A stretch of 64,000 nt of DNA from the NCBI RefSeq assembly GCF_900103665.1, contig NZ_FNGY01000017.1, positions 82,755 through 146,754 of the forward strand, in the 5' to 3' direction. Under the pieces are notes generated by a model, which had not been told where the DNA came from, did no database searches, and saw only the letters and a list, made by a program, of their open reading frames with translations. Source of the stretch: Pedobacter steynii (GTDB lineage: Bacteria; Bacteroidota; Bacteroidia; Sphingobacteriales; Sphingobacteriaceae). Made by a program: the position numbers and the translations under genes. This document shows positions 34,616 through 44,082 of this stretch, piece by piece (the stretch's first letter is position 1; each line of letters opens with the position of its first letter).

Positions 34616-34738
34616 AGGTGGGTTTGGTCGGTTCTTTTTACGAATATACAAACCCTAATTTATTATGGAACATTTTTGTTACAAATGTGCGGTTTTGACG
34701 GATTCGAAGACTTTCTTCCCCGGGATTTCAGGAGGCTG

Positions 34739-35389
34739 TTACAGGGCTGCAGAGGAAGGCAGGTCTGGCCGATATTGCTCGTCTGCCCTGGCGAAAAGGG
34801 CTTCATTCTCCGGAATGTCATAGGTCATGCAGTTGAAGAGGGCAATTGCGAAAAGTAAGGCTTGTTGTTCTTTGTTGATATCCTGACGGAAAATGTCTGT
34901 TTTCCAGTCCTGATCCGGGTAATTGTCCTTGTAAAAGTATTCGAATTTATAGAGCTGATCTTTTGCCTGTTGGTGGTTAAACCAGGCAGGGAGGACATAC
35001 AGACCTGTAGCACTTCCGATTTTATTTCTGAATTCAATTTCTTCTGTTGTAGAACGGGCATAAAAGAGATAGAAATACAGGCATGCGGCCAGAACCAGGA
35101 TTGCTTCTATAGCAAAGAACAAGTCTATCTTATTCGTATTGCCGAAGAGCTGAAAGCATATCCATGCGGTAAGGATAAGGCTAAATACACGGCAATATGT
35201 AGCAATGACGCTTTTTTTATGAGTCGATAACGTAAGGGCCTCCTGTGTCCCCGACTGGGAAGAGATGATCAATGTGGACTCTATTGGGAAAATCGGAATA
35301 AAGTATACGTGGTAGAATTTAGTTTCTACCCATTGTTGATTCAGTTTTGCAACCTTACCATAATGTCGAGCGCCATGTACAAAGATCAT
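34739..35389 (-). CDS. Inner-membrane protein of unknown function
   Basis: A 216-residue protein. It opens with MIFVHGARHYGKVAKLNQQW and the phrase KFYHVYFIPIFPIES, which recalls small zinc-ribbon membrane proteins in which WIPLFPI follows a metal knuckle, although the usual Cys pairs are absent here. Two adjacent membrane helices follow (VFSLILTAWICFQLFG and LFFAIEAILVLAACLYFYLF), then a soluble tail. No function can be assigned. Monocistronic, divergent from the amidase gene. Confidence 0.65.
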   Translation of the reverse strand: MIFVHGARHYGKVAKLNQQWVETKFYHVYFIPIFPIESTLIISSQSGTQEALTLSTHKKSVIATYCRVFSLILTAWICFQLFGNTNKIDLFFAIEAILVLAACLYFYLFYARSTTEEIEFRNKIGSATGLYVLPAWFNHQQAKDQLYKFEYFYKDNYPDQDWKTDIFRQDINKEQQALLFAIALFNCMTYDIPENEALFARADEQYRPDLPSSAAL

Positions 35390-35529
35390 AAGATCAAACT
35401 TACATAAATTTATTTGTCTGTTAAATATTAGCTTAAAACAAAAGACAACATTGTTGCATTAGTTTCTTTAATTGTGGCTATCTTGTCTCGTATTAACCGG
35501 TGAATTTGGGAAATCTCATCTAACATATT

Positions 35530-37137
35530 ATGCATAATTTAAAAACGGTATTTATTTTTCTTATCGTCTTCTTCATCGCAGGTAAGCTGATCGCTCAACC
35601 CGCAAAAAAAGACGCCAGATTTGAAAGAATTCAATCGGAAACCCTAAAAAGTGAACAGTTAACCTCCGTACTTCAGCAGGCTTTGGTCGGTTTTTCAGAT
35701 CAAAAATATCAAAAATTAAAACCACTGGTTTTTGAACGGAGTATCCCTGAGATCCAAAAGGCCGTTCAGACGGGTAAGCTTTCTTATCAGGATTTAACCT
35801 TGTTTTACCTCTATCGGATTTCAAAATTCGAAACTCAGCATCAGACCTCCCTGCACGCAGTCATTGCATTGAATCCAGAGGTGTTGAAGGAAGCAAAGGA
35901 AAAAGATTTGCAATTAAAAAACAGAAAGGCGAAACATGGGATTTTTGGTATGCCGATATTATTGAAAGATAATATTGGTGCTGAAAATATGAAAACTACT
36001 GCCGGTGCTTTAGCGCTGAAAGACAATGAGACCGGTGATGCTTTTGTGGTGAAACGATTGAAGGAAAAAGGAGCATTGATTTTAGGAAAGGTTAATTTAA
36101 GCGAATGGGCTTACTATTTTTGTGAAAAATGCCCTTCCGGATATTCTGGTATTGGCGGTTATACCCTAAATCCGTATGGGCCCGGGATCTTTGATACCGG
36201 AGGCTCAAGTTCCGGGACTGCGGTAGCTGTTGCAGCTAATTATGCAGTAGCGGCAATAGGCACTGAAACTGCCGGGTCGATCCTCTCCCCCTCAAGTCAG
36301 AATTCAGTTGTAGGCTTGAAGCCAACCTTGGGTCTGTTGAGCAGAAGCGGTATCATTCCGCTTTCTTCAAGTTTTGATACGCCTGGTCCGGTTACAAAAA
36401 GCGTTGTTGACAATGCGATTGTCTTATCGGCCATGCTGGGTAAGGATAAAAATGATGCTGCATCTGTAGAATCCGTAATGATTGCTGATCAATCTCAAAG
36501 CCCGGATGGAAGCTTGCTGAGTGGTAAAAGGTTTGGGATTATAAAAGCTTATCTGGACATTCCTCTATATGCACAGGCGGTAGAAAAGCTAAAAAAGGCT
36601 GGTGTAATTATGGTTGAGGTTGAACCCAAACGGACTGGAATGTCTGGTAGTGATTTTAAGCTGATCCTGAATCAGGATATGAAGTCAGATCTTGCGCATT
36701 ATCTGAGTACGGATGCCGGTAAGAATGTTCAAGTTCGTTCTGTGAAGGATATCGTTGCTTTCAACCAGGGAAATATGGAGTTAAGAGCGCCCTATGGCCA
36801 GGCTTTGCTGGAGCGGGTACTACACGACAGTACGTCCTTATCCGGACTGCAAGAAGCGAAAAATAGGTTGGAAACGAGCTGTAAACTCTTTTTTGAGGAG
36901 ATCTTTAATAAAGATAAGTTGGATGTGGTACTGTCCGTAAATAATTACAATGCTTTCGAGGCAGCGGCTGCAAAATACCCTGCAATCTGTGTGCCCATGG
37001 GCTATACCCCTAAAGGAGAGCCGATGTCGCTAACTTTTATAGCCAGACCCTTCGGGGAAAATAAATTGATTCAGCTGGGAATGGCTTATGAGAAAATAGA
37101 TCCTGTCAGAAAAGTACCGGAACTTTATAGGGATTAA
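35530..37137 (+). CDS. Secreted amidase signature family protein
   Basis: A 535-residue amidase with a signal peptide (VFIFLIVFFIAGKLIAQ), so periplasmic. The catalytic Ser-cisSer-Lys triad is visible: K146 in MPILLKDNIG, the GGSSSG loop at 224-229 (cis-Ser about S226) and the nucleophile S250 in IGTETAGSI, where most relatives have G-x-D-x-G-G-S. It hydrolyses amide bonds; relatives include Glu-tRNA amidotransferase subunit A, but the signal peptide rules out that role. Substrate unknown. Convergent with the DUF5689 gene, separated by a perfect hairpin. Confidence 0.9.
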   Translation: MHNLKTVFIFLIVFFIAGKLIAQPAKKDARFERIQSETLKSEQLTSVLQQALVGFSDQKYQKLKPLVFERSIPEIQKAVQTGKLSYQDLTLFYLYRISKFETQHQTSLHAVIALNPEVLKEAKEKDLQLKNRKAKHGIFGMPILLKDNIGAENMKTTAGALALKDNETGDAFVVKRLKEKGALILGKVNLSEWAYYFCEKCPSGYSGIGGYTLNPYGPGIFDTGGSSSGTAVAVAANYAVAAIGTETAGSILSPSSQNSVVGLKPTLGLLSRSGIIPLSSSFDTPGPVTKSVVDNAIVLSAMLGKDKNDAASVESVMIADQSQSPDGSLLSGKRFGIIKAYLDIPLYAQAVEKLKKAGVIMVEVEPKRTGMSGSDFKLILNQDMKSDLAHYLSTDAGKNVQVRSVKDIVAFNQGNMELRAPYGQALLERVLHDSTSLSGLQEAKNRLETSCKLFFEEIFNKDKLDVVLSVNNYNAFEAAAAKYPAICVPMGYTPKGEPMSLTFIARPFGENKLIQLGMAYEKIDPVRKVPELYRD

Positions 37138-37140
37138 TAG

Positions 37141-37171
37141 GAAGGAAGTCTTTTTAGTTAAGACTTCCTTC
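37141..37171. terminator. Bidirectional terminator between amidase and DUF5689 genes
   Basis: A perfect 12-base stem (GAAGGAAGTCTT / AAGACTTCCTTC) with a 7-base loop starts four bases after the amidase stop. It lies between convergent genes and can serve both. Confidence 0.75.
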
Positions 37172-37196
37172 ATTGAAGAACCAAAGCGATTTCGCT

Positions 37197-38828
37197 TTAT
37201 TTAAGTTGTGAGGTTAGCCTGGTAGGTGCAATCGTATCTCTTTTGATTTCTACACCATTTGCATCCTTTGTAATGCGTATTGCCGGATTTTGGATCGCTC
37301 CAATACCGGATGTTTTATCCAGATCCAGATTGGTTTGTGTTCTCGCTTTCATCCATTTCCCCAAAACATCATTGTAAACACCGCCTAACATGTTCCAGAA
37401 TCCTTGGTCAGCAGGCAGTACATAGCTGAATCCCAGCTTGTTTTCACCGCTTAAATAAAAGGGCTGAGCTGCCAGAGTGATCGGATTCTTTTTGTCGTAA
37501 AAATCATTATTCGGTATCCTGTAACCTGCTGCAAGCCCGGCGCTATAGATGCTCCCGCCATTCCCAATAAATATCGCATCAATCGGTTCGGAATTCACAT
37601 TTACGTTTGTTCCTTCAAACACTGCAAAGCCAGATGCATTGCCGCTATTTGCTAACAGTCCACTTGTTTTAAGACCAAAACCATCGCCATCTGTCGTGCT
37701 GTAGTTGAATGATCTGATCCATTTGGCGGAAGATATGCTCGTTGAATTTGAACCGTTTATCAATTTAGCGCTTCCACCCACATAAAAATATTCTCCCTTT
37801 GCTACCGTACCGGAAGTAAGGTTAAATTTATAGGTTCTTGCGGTTGTTCCGGCAACAGCATCAATGCCCGTGGCCCAGCCTTTTAGCGGGAAAATGGTAG
37901 TTGGCGAAGCAGTACCGGCATTATTGGTGGCGACTACTGAATATGGTGTTACTGCAAAGTTAATGTCTCTGGTGGCTAAAAACTGCATATATTCATAGTT
38001 GCCATCTCCGCCTTCCGCATCCGCCATATAACCTGAGATCACAATTGCCGAAAATTCCGGAGTAGAACTCAAAGCACTAACATCCTTCAGTGTACGCAGG
38101 CGTGTATGTGGTTTAAGCTTTCCATTTGCATCAATGGTATTGAAGACAACTCCATAATAATTGCCGTTAAAATTAAGTCCGGAGGTATTGGCAAATGTGG
38201 CGGTTGGCTCCGTGTGTAAGGTGAGGTTGTCGAAACCATCATTGATGCTTTTATCACCCTTATAGGTATCTGTAGGTTGGGCAACCGGATCAAATCCGGC
38301 TTTGACGATCGCCACCAGTGTACTTTCGTAATCGCTTGGTTTTGCTAATATCGCACTGCTTGGAACCCTGTTTACAGGTATGGGCACTCCGGTAGCAACC
38401 TTGGTCACATTACCGGCGGATAACCCTGTGATCTGCAAAATCCCGTTTTGTCTTTTTAAAACTCCACCTTCAATCTTAACCAGCACAGAATCTCCCGGAA
38501 TGTAGTTGGCTGCATCCGGACCGAGGGCAATTGCGATCCCTCTAAGTGAATCTATTGCACCGATATGCCTGACATTCTGGATGGCCAGTACGCCGGCAGG
38601 CATGTTTAAACCCGAATGATCGGAAACGACTACACCCTTGATACTGGTGGCTCCTTTCATATTTCCGGTATTCAGAGAAACTTCGTTTCCTTTATATATT
38701 TTTCTCAAATCAAAATTAGAGATATAAGCACTTGTTGTTCCACCTTCATAAGTATTGTCGCGTTTACATCCTGTCCAGGTATAAGCCGCAATGATGATCA
38801 TCAGGTAACTAACTATTTTCTTTTTCAT
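37197..38828 (-). CDS. DUF5689 domain lipoprotein of a SusCD operon
   Basis: A 543-residue lipoprotein (MKKKIVSYLMIIIAAYTWTGC). Residues about 30-260 look like DUF5689 (ISNFDLRKIYKG, then TSIKGVVVSDHSGLNMPAGVLAIQNV), an OB-like domain often encoded third in SusCD operons, sometimes beside nuclease or phosphatase genes. The C-terminal half is beta-rich with an ending in KDANGVEIKRDTIAPTRL. It begins 24 bases after the susD stop, so it is the third gene of this operon. The substrate may be phosphate- or lipid-related given the likely regulation and the phospholipase C next door, but that is inference. Confidence 0.85.
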   Translation of the reverse strand: MKKKIVSYLMIIIAAYTWTGCKRDNTYEGGTTSAYISNFDLRKIYKGNEVSLNTGNMKGATSIKGVVVSDHSGLNMPAGVLAIQNVRHIGAIDSLRGIAIALGPDAANYIPGDSVLVKIEGGVLKRQNGILQITGLSAGNVTKVATGVPIPVNRVPSSAILAKPSDYESTLVAIVKAGFDPVAQPTDTYKGDKSINDGFDNLTLHTEPTATFANTSGLNFNGNYYGVVFNTIDANGKLKPHTRLRTLKDVSALSSTPEFSAIVISGYMADAEGGDGNYEYMQFLATRDINFAVTPYSVVATNNAGTASPTTIFPLKGWATGIDAVAGTTARTYKFNLTSGTVAKGEYFYVGGSAKLINGSNSTSISSAKWIRSFNYSTTDGDGFGLKTSGLLANSGNASGFAVFEGTNVNVNSEPIDAIFIGNGGSIYSAGLAAGYRIPNNDFYDKKNPITLAAQPFYLSGENKLGFSYVLPADQGFWNMLGGVYNDVLGKWMKARTQTNLDLDKTSGIGAIQNPAIRITKDANGVEIKRDTIAPTRLTSQLK

Positions 38829-38852
38829 CGTATTGATTTTTAATTTTTTGAA

Positions 38853-40415
38853 TTATGGCTTTTGCCACCAAACCTGTGTGGAGATTTCATCCGGACCCTG
38901 TATGGCTATAGCATTTTTATAGTTCGTTGGGTTGGCCGACTGGCTGAGGATCGGATAACATAACCTTGCGGGCATTACACCGCCATTTTTCAACGCTTTT
39001 CCTTTTGGAAGAATAGGGTGTCCCGTACGGCGATATTCGAACCACTGTTGCAAATCAATCAGGAACATCGAATAATACTTTTGAAGATGGATCATTTCCA
39101 TTTTGCTATTTCCTGTTGCCGCATCCAGTGGTAAACTGTTGTCCCAGTCGATGTCTGCATTTGTAATGTATCTGATAAGTTTCGGATCAGCTACATTTGA
39201 AGACCAGGTTGGCAGCCAGTAATTAATGCCATATAAAATTCCTTTATTGTAATAGTTCTCTGCTGATCCACTGATCCATCCTTTAGCTGCAGCCTCGGCA
39301 AGAATAAAATTAAGCTCGCCACAATTCATAATGATGCCGGTATATGGATCAGTTTGCAAGGTGTAGCCGGTAGGCTGAGGGTCTGAGTAAAAATAAGACT
39401 GTCTGATATAACCTAAACCGGCTTCATAGCCACTAGGTACACCTGCGTATCCATTAGGACCTTGCGCAATACCCCATCTTGGTATTCCGCCTTTACCAGC
39501 GGTAGGGTCAATTGGAGGATAGTTCCAGTCTCTGATTTTATCTATAAAAAAGGTCGTTAAGGAAGGTACCCTGAAATCAACCGGTCTGATATTGACCATA
39601 AAAGGAGAGGAGTATACCGCTGAGCTGCTGTTTGTACCATTCCATAGTATCTTGGCCGCATCATCATTGTTGGTCATAATTGGATATTGCCCCGGATCTG
39701 TGTCCACAATTTGTTTAATTTTTGCGACGGCTGCTGGAGCAAGCTCTGATTTGCCAGAAATGCGAAGCAATAGCCTTAAATAAAGGGAGTTCCCCAGTTT
39801 ACGCCATTTGGTTACATCTCCTTTAAACACCGGATCACCCGAAGCTATAATGGCCGTTTTTTCACTTAGGGAGGTGTTTGCCTCTTCCAGTTTCTTAAAC
39901 AAGTCCAGGTAGATGTCTTTTTGCTTGTCGTAAACAGGTTCTATAACGCCGTCTTTACCCTGGTTAGATTGTGAATATGGGATGTCGCCATAAGTATCTG
40001 TAAGCAGGGAAAATACCCATGCCTGTGTGATCAGTGAAATTCCCTGGTAAGATTTGTTAAAGTTATCCGGCTGACTGGCGATGGTATAAATGTCTCTCAG
40101 ATTGGTGCATTCGAGATACCAGGAATTCCATAAGTAATCAGACCAGGACCGTCTTACATCGTATCTGAAAACTTTGCCCTCTGCATCACTGATGTCAACC
40201 GTAACCTGCATCAACTCATTATTGAAGCTCCGGTTTCTCGACATGTTGGCCGATAAGACATTGACAAGTGCTGGTGCTAAAAGCTGATTGGGGGTAGCTG
40301 TTGGCGTCCCAATCGGATCGGTATTTGTTTTCTCAAAACCTTTATCACATGAAGATAGCAGGCTTCCCGATAGGAGCAGAACTACACAACTGATTTTCGA
40401 TATTATATTTTTCAT
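38853..40415 (-). CDS. SusD/RagB family lipoprotein (SusD-like_2 type)
   Basis: A 520-residue SusD homologue of the group with the ATPNQLLAPALVNVLSANMS start and the LITQAWVFSLLTDTYGDIPYSQ signature near residue 130. The N-terminal lipoprotein signal is CVVLLLSGSLLSSC. Later family motifs are WRKLGNSLYLRLLLRISGK and ILAEAAAKGWISGSAENYYNKG. It binds the substrate above its SusC channel. It lies 35 bases downstream of susC and 24 before the DUF5689 gene. Confidence 0.94.
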   Translation of the reverse strand: MKNIISKISCVVLLLSGSLLSSCDKGFEKTNTDPIGTPTATPNQLLAPALVNVLSANMSRNRSFNNELMQVTVDISDAEGKVFRYDVRRSWSDYLWNSWYLECTNLRDIYTIASQPDNFNKSYQGISLITQAWVFSLLTDTYGDIPYSQSNQGKDGVIEPVYDKQKDIYLDLFKKLEEANTSLSEKTAIIASGDPVFKGDVTKWRKLGNSLYLRLLLRISGKSELAPAAVAKIKQIVDTDPGQYPIMTNNDDAAKILWNGTNSSSAVYSSPFMVNIRPVDFRVPSLTTFFIDKIRDWNYPPIDPTAGKGGIPRWGIAQGPNGYAGVPSGYEAGLGYIRQSYFYSDPQPTGYTLQTDPYTGIIMNCGELNFILAEAAAKGWISGSAENYYNKGILYGINYWLPTWSSNVADPKLIRYITNADIDWDNSLPLDAATGNSKMEMIHLQKYYSMFLIDLQQWFEYRRTGHPILPKGKALKNGGVMPARLCYPILSQSANPTNYKNAIAIQGPDEISTQVWWQKP

Positions 40416-40450
40416 GAGAATATATTTGTCTTTTTATCTCTGTATTTTAA

Positions 40451-43400
40451 TTAAAGACCCACCACTATACGTATCCCGTAAGTGCGGGTAGATGGGAGCT
40501 GGCCAACTTCAAAACCTGTAACGATATCTGTTCCGGACAAGGTGCCGAATTCGGGATCGAAGGCAGGCCATGGCGACCAGATAAAGAGGTTCCTGCCATA
40601 TGCGCCGATGGTTAATCTATTCAGACTTAATTTTGCCAGGAAAGCCGGTTTAAACGAATAGCTAAAGCTGGCTTCTCTGAATTTGATGAAATCCGTACTA
40701 AAGATGCTTCCTTCAGCCTGATCAGAACCATATACTGAATTATAGTAGTTCTGTATATCTGTAGCAATCACATCATTTTGACGATAGCTGCCATCCGCGT
40801 TTTGAACTACACCTTTACCAATGATGCCATTGTAGCGGCCTGGTAAGGTGGCCTTGTTCTTGCCGAGGTTGGCCATTCTTGAAAATGTAAGGGAATGTGC
40901 TACAGCACCCAACTGCGCATCGAAAAGTGTGCTCAGGCTAAATCCTTTGTAGGAAAAGGTATTGTTAATTCCTGCTTTGTATTTAGGGATGGTATTGCCA
41001 AGGTAAATGACATTCGAAGTGAATTTTGCAAAACCGGTTTTTTCATCGTAAACGATCTGCCCATCAGGGGAACGTTCATATCCTGCACCATAGAGGTCGC
41101 CCATGCTGCCACCAACGCTGGCCACGATCTGTCCGTTGCCGATCGGGCCTGTTCTTAATACGAAAGATGAATCGGCCAGCTCTTTTATTTTATTGCGGTT
41201 GGCAGAGAAGGTTACGTTTACAGCCCAGTTAAACCCATTTTTAACTTCAATCGGTTTCCCGTTAAGGGCAATCTCCAGACCCTGGTTGTCTACCCTTCCT
41301 GCATTAACAATTGCGTTGTTATAACCGGAGGAGCGGTCAACCAAACGGGTTAATATCTGGTTTTTTGTATTTGCCGCATAAACAGCTACGTCTAAACCAA
41401 TTCTGTTGTTAAGTAAGCGGATATCTGCGCCCAATTCAAAAGTAGTGGTGGAAAGCGGCTTTAGCTTAGTATTAGGAAGTGAAGTTGGGTTTTGCATCGC
41501 ATTGTCGGGATAAATTCCGCCACTTGCTGTAGTATAGTTGTAGGAAGTGCGATAAGGTGTAGTACTACCGCTACCCACTTGTGATGCTGAAAATCTGAAT
41601 TTCGCCAGATTAATAGCCCGGGGTAATTTCCAATAGTCTGATGCAATGAAACTAAGGCTGGCAGAAGGATAGGTAAATGATTTTTTATTGTAGCCAATTG
41701 GTAAAGCAAGTACGCTATTCCAATCTATACGGCCGGTGAGATCCAGATAAAGGTAGTTTTTATAAGCCAGGGATGCCAGTCCATAGATACTGTTTAATTT
41801 ATACCTTGTCGTATCTACCAGGTTAATAATTGGATTGGCAGCATTGTCCAGTGCGTATTCATTAGGGATTACCAAGCCGTCGGCACGCTGTTCTTTTTTA
41901 TTATATTCATTGCTTAACATGCTGCCGCCTACAGATGCGGTCAGGGAGAAATCCTTGTTGAGATGCTTATCGTATTTCAGCATAAAATCTCCGCTGATTT
42001 CATGTGCATTGATATTTTGCACACGAAAAGATCCCTGCGCAAATTTGCTTCCTGCAGCATCATATGGGCGCAATTGGGTACGTATATCTTTATATTGGTC
42101 AATTGTACCCCGTACCATCAGGCTCAATTCTTTCGTGAATTTGTAATTGGCCTGTACGTTTCCAATAATTCCATTTCGTCTTTGCGTATTCAGGTATTGC
42201 TCTGAAATGGCGTAAGGACTTTCCGGGTTCGTGGTGGTAATGTTCACAAACTGACGGAACTCTTTACCCGGTACCCAATAATCCTTATACCAGTTCACAT
42301 CAACGTTAGGCTGGGCAAACATAAACCAGTACATCAGCGACTGATTGCCATACCCTGTGGCAGGCAGGTTATCACTGTGTCTGTTATTGTACATCACTTT
42401 AAAATTAATGTCCAGCTTTTTATTTACCCTTGTATTGGCGGATAAAGAGAGGGAAGTGCGTTCTAAGCCTGTGTTGGGAACGATCCAGTCGTTATTTCCA
42501 TGGCTGACAGAAAACCTGAGGTCTGTTTTTTTATAGGTACCATCCAAACTCAGGGAATTGGAGGTTTCATATCCGGTTTTAAAAAATGCAGTGATTGGAT
42601 TTTCATACGTTCTCCAGAGTGTGCGTTGCGCGCCCACTTTTTTGGTAACCGGATCGTATTGAAAAAAGTACTGTCCGTCAAAGGGAGCGCCCCAGGCCGC
42701 ACTTGTTCCATTCTGACTAGGTCCGTCAGGGCCGTCACCATAAGAGAAATGTGAGGCGCCATTCATACCCTGTCCATATTCATATTGTGTATCCGGGCCA
42801 CGGTTTACCTGCTCCCATGAGGTGTTGGAGGTAAAGGTGATGCCCATTCTTTTCCTTTTTGAATTGGCGGATTTTGTGGTGATGATGATCGCGCCATTGG
42901 CCCCACGCTGTCCATAAAGGGCGGCTGCACCTGGTCCTTTAAGGACGGTAACGCTTTCAATGTCATCAGGGTTGATGTCGTTAATACCACTGCCAAAGTC
43001 GGCGGGTAAGTTGTCTCCGGATGTTCCGTAAGGGCCTCCTGTTGGCGCGGCAGTCCGTTTGCTGCTGCTGCTGGCAACGACACCATCAATCACAATTAAT
43101 GCTTCATTATCACCGGTAAGGTTGTTTTCACCACGAAGAATGATTTTGTTGGAGCCTGCAGGGCCACCGTTACGCACCAGGTTTAAACCGGCTACTTTAC
43201 CGGATAATGCATCTGTCCAGTTGCTGGAAATTGCATCAGTTAGCTGGGTACTGTCTACCTTGGTCACTGAATAACCCAATGATTTTTCCTGACGCCGGAT
43301 TCCCAGAGCGGTAACGACCACCTCATCAAGATCTGAACTTGAACTGGTCATGTTGACCACCAATGTGTTTGTTGCGATGGTAATCATACGTCTGGCCACT

Positions 43401-43714
43401 GTATAGCCAATCATATTAAAAGAGATTTGGGTTCCTTTGATTACTTTCACTGTAAAGGAGCCATTCCCATCGGTCGTCCCTAAGACTTTCTTTTGATCAT
43501 TTGAAATGGTTACGCCGGGTAAGGGTTGTCCGTCTCCGGCATCTTTAACTGTTCCTTTTACGGTGACGGTTTCCTGCAGAAACGGGGTGTTTACAGTCGT
43601 TGTCGGAGCAGCTGTGAGAATTTGTGGCAGTTGCATCATGCCCAATACCATTGCGAGGGCAAGGTGTTTAAATGGCTTTTGAAACGGCACGAGATGAGTA
43701 GAATTTTTAGTCAT
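40451..43714 (-). CDS. SusC/RagA family TonB-dependent transporter (second system)
   Basis: About 1087 residues from the ATG at 43714; the frame opens 48 bases earlier at 43762, but MTKNSTHLVPFQKPFKHLAL followed by a hydrophobic stretch is the better signal sequence. A CarboxypepD_reg-like domain (VTVKGTVKDAGDGQPLPGVT) follows, then the plug with LDEVVVTALGIRRQEKSLGY and the SusC hallmark VLKGPGAAALYGQRGANGAI, and a barrel ending in YGIRIVVGL. The promoter region holds the 11-base-periodic repeats described at 43862-43907. Its substrate is unknown; a phosphate-containing compound is a reasonable guess. Confidence 0.95.
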   Translation of the reverse strand: MTKNSTHLVPFQKPFKHLALAMVLGMMQLPQILTAAPTTTVNTPFLQETVTVKGTVKDAGDGQPLPGVTISNDQKKVLGTTDGNGSFTVKVIKGTQISFNMIGYTVARRMITIATNTLVVNMTSSSSDLDEVVVTALGIRRQEKSLGYSVTKVDSTQLTDAISSNWTDALSGKVAGLNLVRNGGPAGSNKIILRGENNLTGDNEALIVIDGVVASSSSKRTAAPTGGPYGTSGDNLPADFGSGINDINPDDIESVTVLKGPGAAALYGQRGANGAIIITTKSANSKRKRMGITFTSNTSWEQVNRGPDTQYEYGQGMNGASHFSYGDGPDGPSQNGTSAAWGAPFDGQYFFQYDPVTKKVGAQRTLWRTYENPITAFFKTGYETSNSLSLDGTYKKTDLRFSVSHGNNDWIVPNTGLERTSLSLSANTRVNKKLDINFKVMYNNRHSDNLPATGYGNQSLMYWFMFAQPNVDVNWYKDYWVPGKEFRQFVNITTTNPESPYAISEQYLNTQRRNGIIGNVQANYKFTKELSLMVRGTIDQYKDIRTQLRPYDAAGSKFAQGSFRVQNINAHEISGDFMLKYDKHLNKDFSLTASVGGSMLSNEYNKKEQRADGLVIPNEYALDNAANPIINLVDTTRYKLNSIYGLASLAYKNYLYLDLTGRIDWNSVLALPIGYNKKSFTYPSASLSFIASDYWKLPRAINLAKFRFSASQVGSGSTTPYRTSYNYTTASGGIYPDNAMQNPTSLPNTKLKPLSTTTFELGADIRLLNNRIGLDVAVYAANTKNQILTRLVDRSSGYNNAIVNAGRVDNQGLEIALNGKPIEVKNGFNWAVNVTFSANRNKIKELADSSFVLRTGPIGNGQIVASVGGSMGDLYGAGYERSPDGQIVYDEKTGFAKFTSNVIYLGNTIPKYKAGINNTFSYKGFSLSTLFDAQLGAVAHSLTFSRMANLGKNKATLPGRYNGIIGKGVVQNADGSYRQNDVIATDIQNYYNSVYGSDQAEGSIFSTDFIKFREASFSYSFKPAFLAKLSLNRLTIGAYGRNLFIWSPWPAFDPEFGTLSGTDIVTGFEVGQLPSTRTYGIRIVVGL

Positions 43715-43861
43715 AATGCGAATTGTTTTGTCGTTTTGTTTGTTGCAGTTTGGTTTAGTCATTCCGATAAATCATTCTTTTCCCAATTGTTCTTCAGCGG
43801 CTTTCGCGGCGTTCAAACAACAAAGCGCATTTTGGTCGTTTCGAATTTTCTGGATTTGCTG

Positions 43862-43907
43862 CAAAGATCAAGGCTTCATCATTAAGCAGATGTTAAACAT
43901 TGATTAA
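43862..43907 (-). promoter_or_regulatory. PhoB-box-like repeat array and promoter of second susC operon
   Basis: On the minus strand three 7-mers occur every 11 bases: TTAATCA (43907-43901), TTAACAT (43896-43890) and TTAATGA (43885-43879). Nine bases later comes GATCTTTG (43869-43862), one mismatch from the -7 consensus. There is no -33 TTTG. The layout of 7-mers on an 11-base repeat replacing the -33 box is that of PhoB/OmpR-family activators. The same layout appears at 55321, 60333 and 61743. Confidence 0.55.
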
Positions 43908-44082
43908 GTTAAATCATGTCCTTAAACTGTTTTAGCAACTTTCTGAATCTGTTGGTCTATATCCGCTTAGATCAGAAAAAAAATAACAGTAATTTTATAT
44001 AGAGTACACTGATCTGTAATCTTGGAATGGGACATTAGGCGAATTATTAAAAATCAGAAACAGACCAGTCACCTCATCATTC
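43908..44082. other. Region upstream of the phospholipase C gene
   Basis: The gap between the susC2 regulatory array and the phospholipase C ATG. I looked for the 11-base repeat pattern and for TAnnTTTG on the plus strand and found neither, so the phospholipase promoter remains unplaced. Confidence 0.4.

Noticed and set aside
41026..41324. Several open frames antisense to the second susC gene
   Set aside because: Long genes often give such shadows; none has a domain, promoter or initiation signal.
43908..44082. Possible repeat array for the phospholipase C gene
   Set aside because: TAA words are present but not at 11-base spacing, and no -7 element follows.
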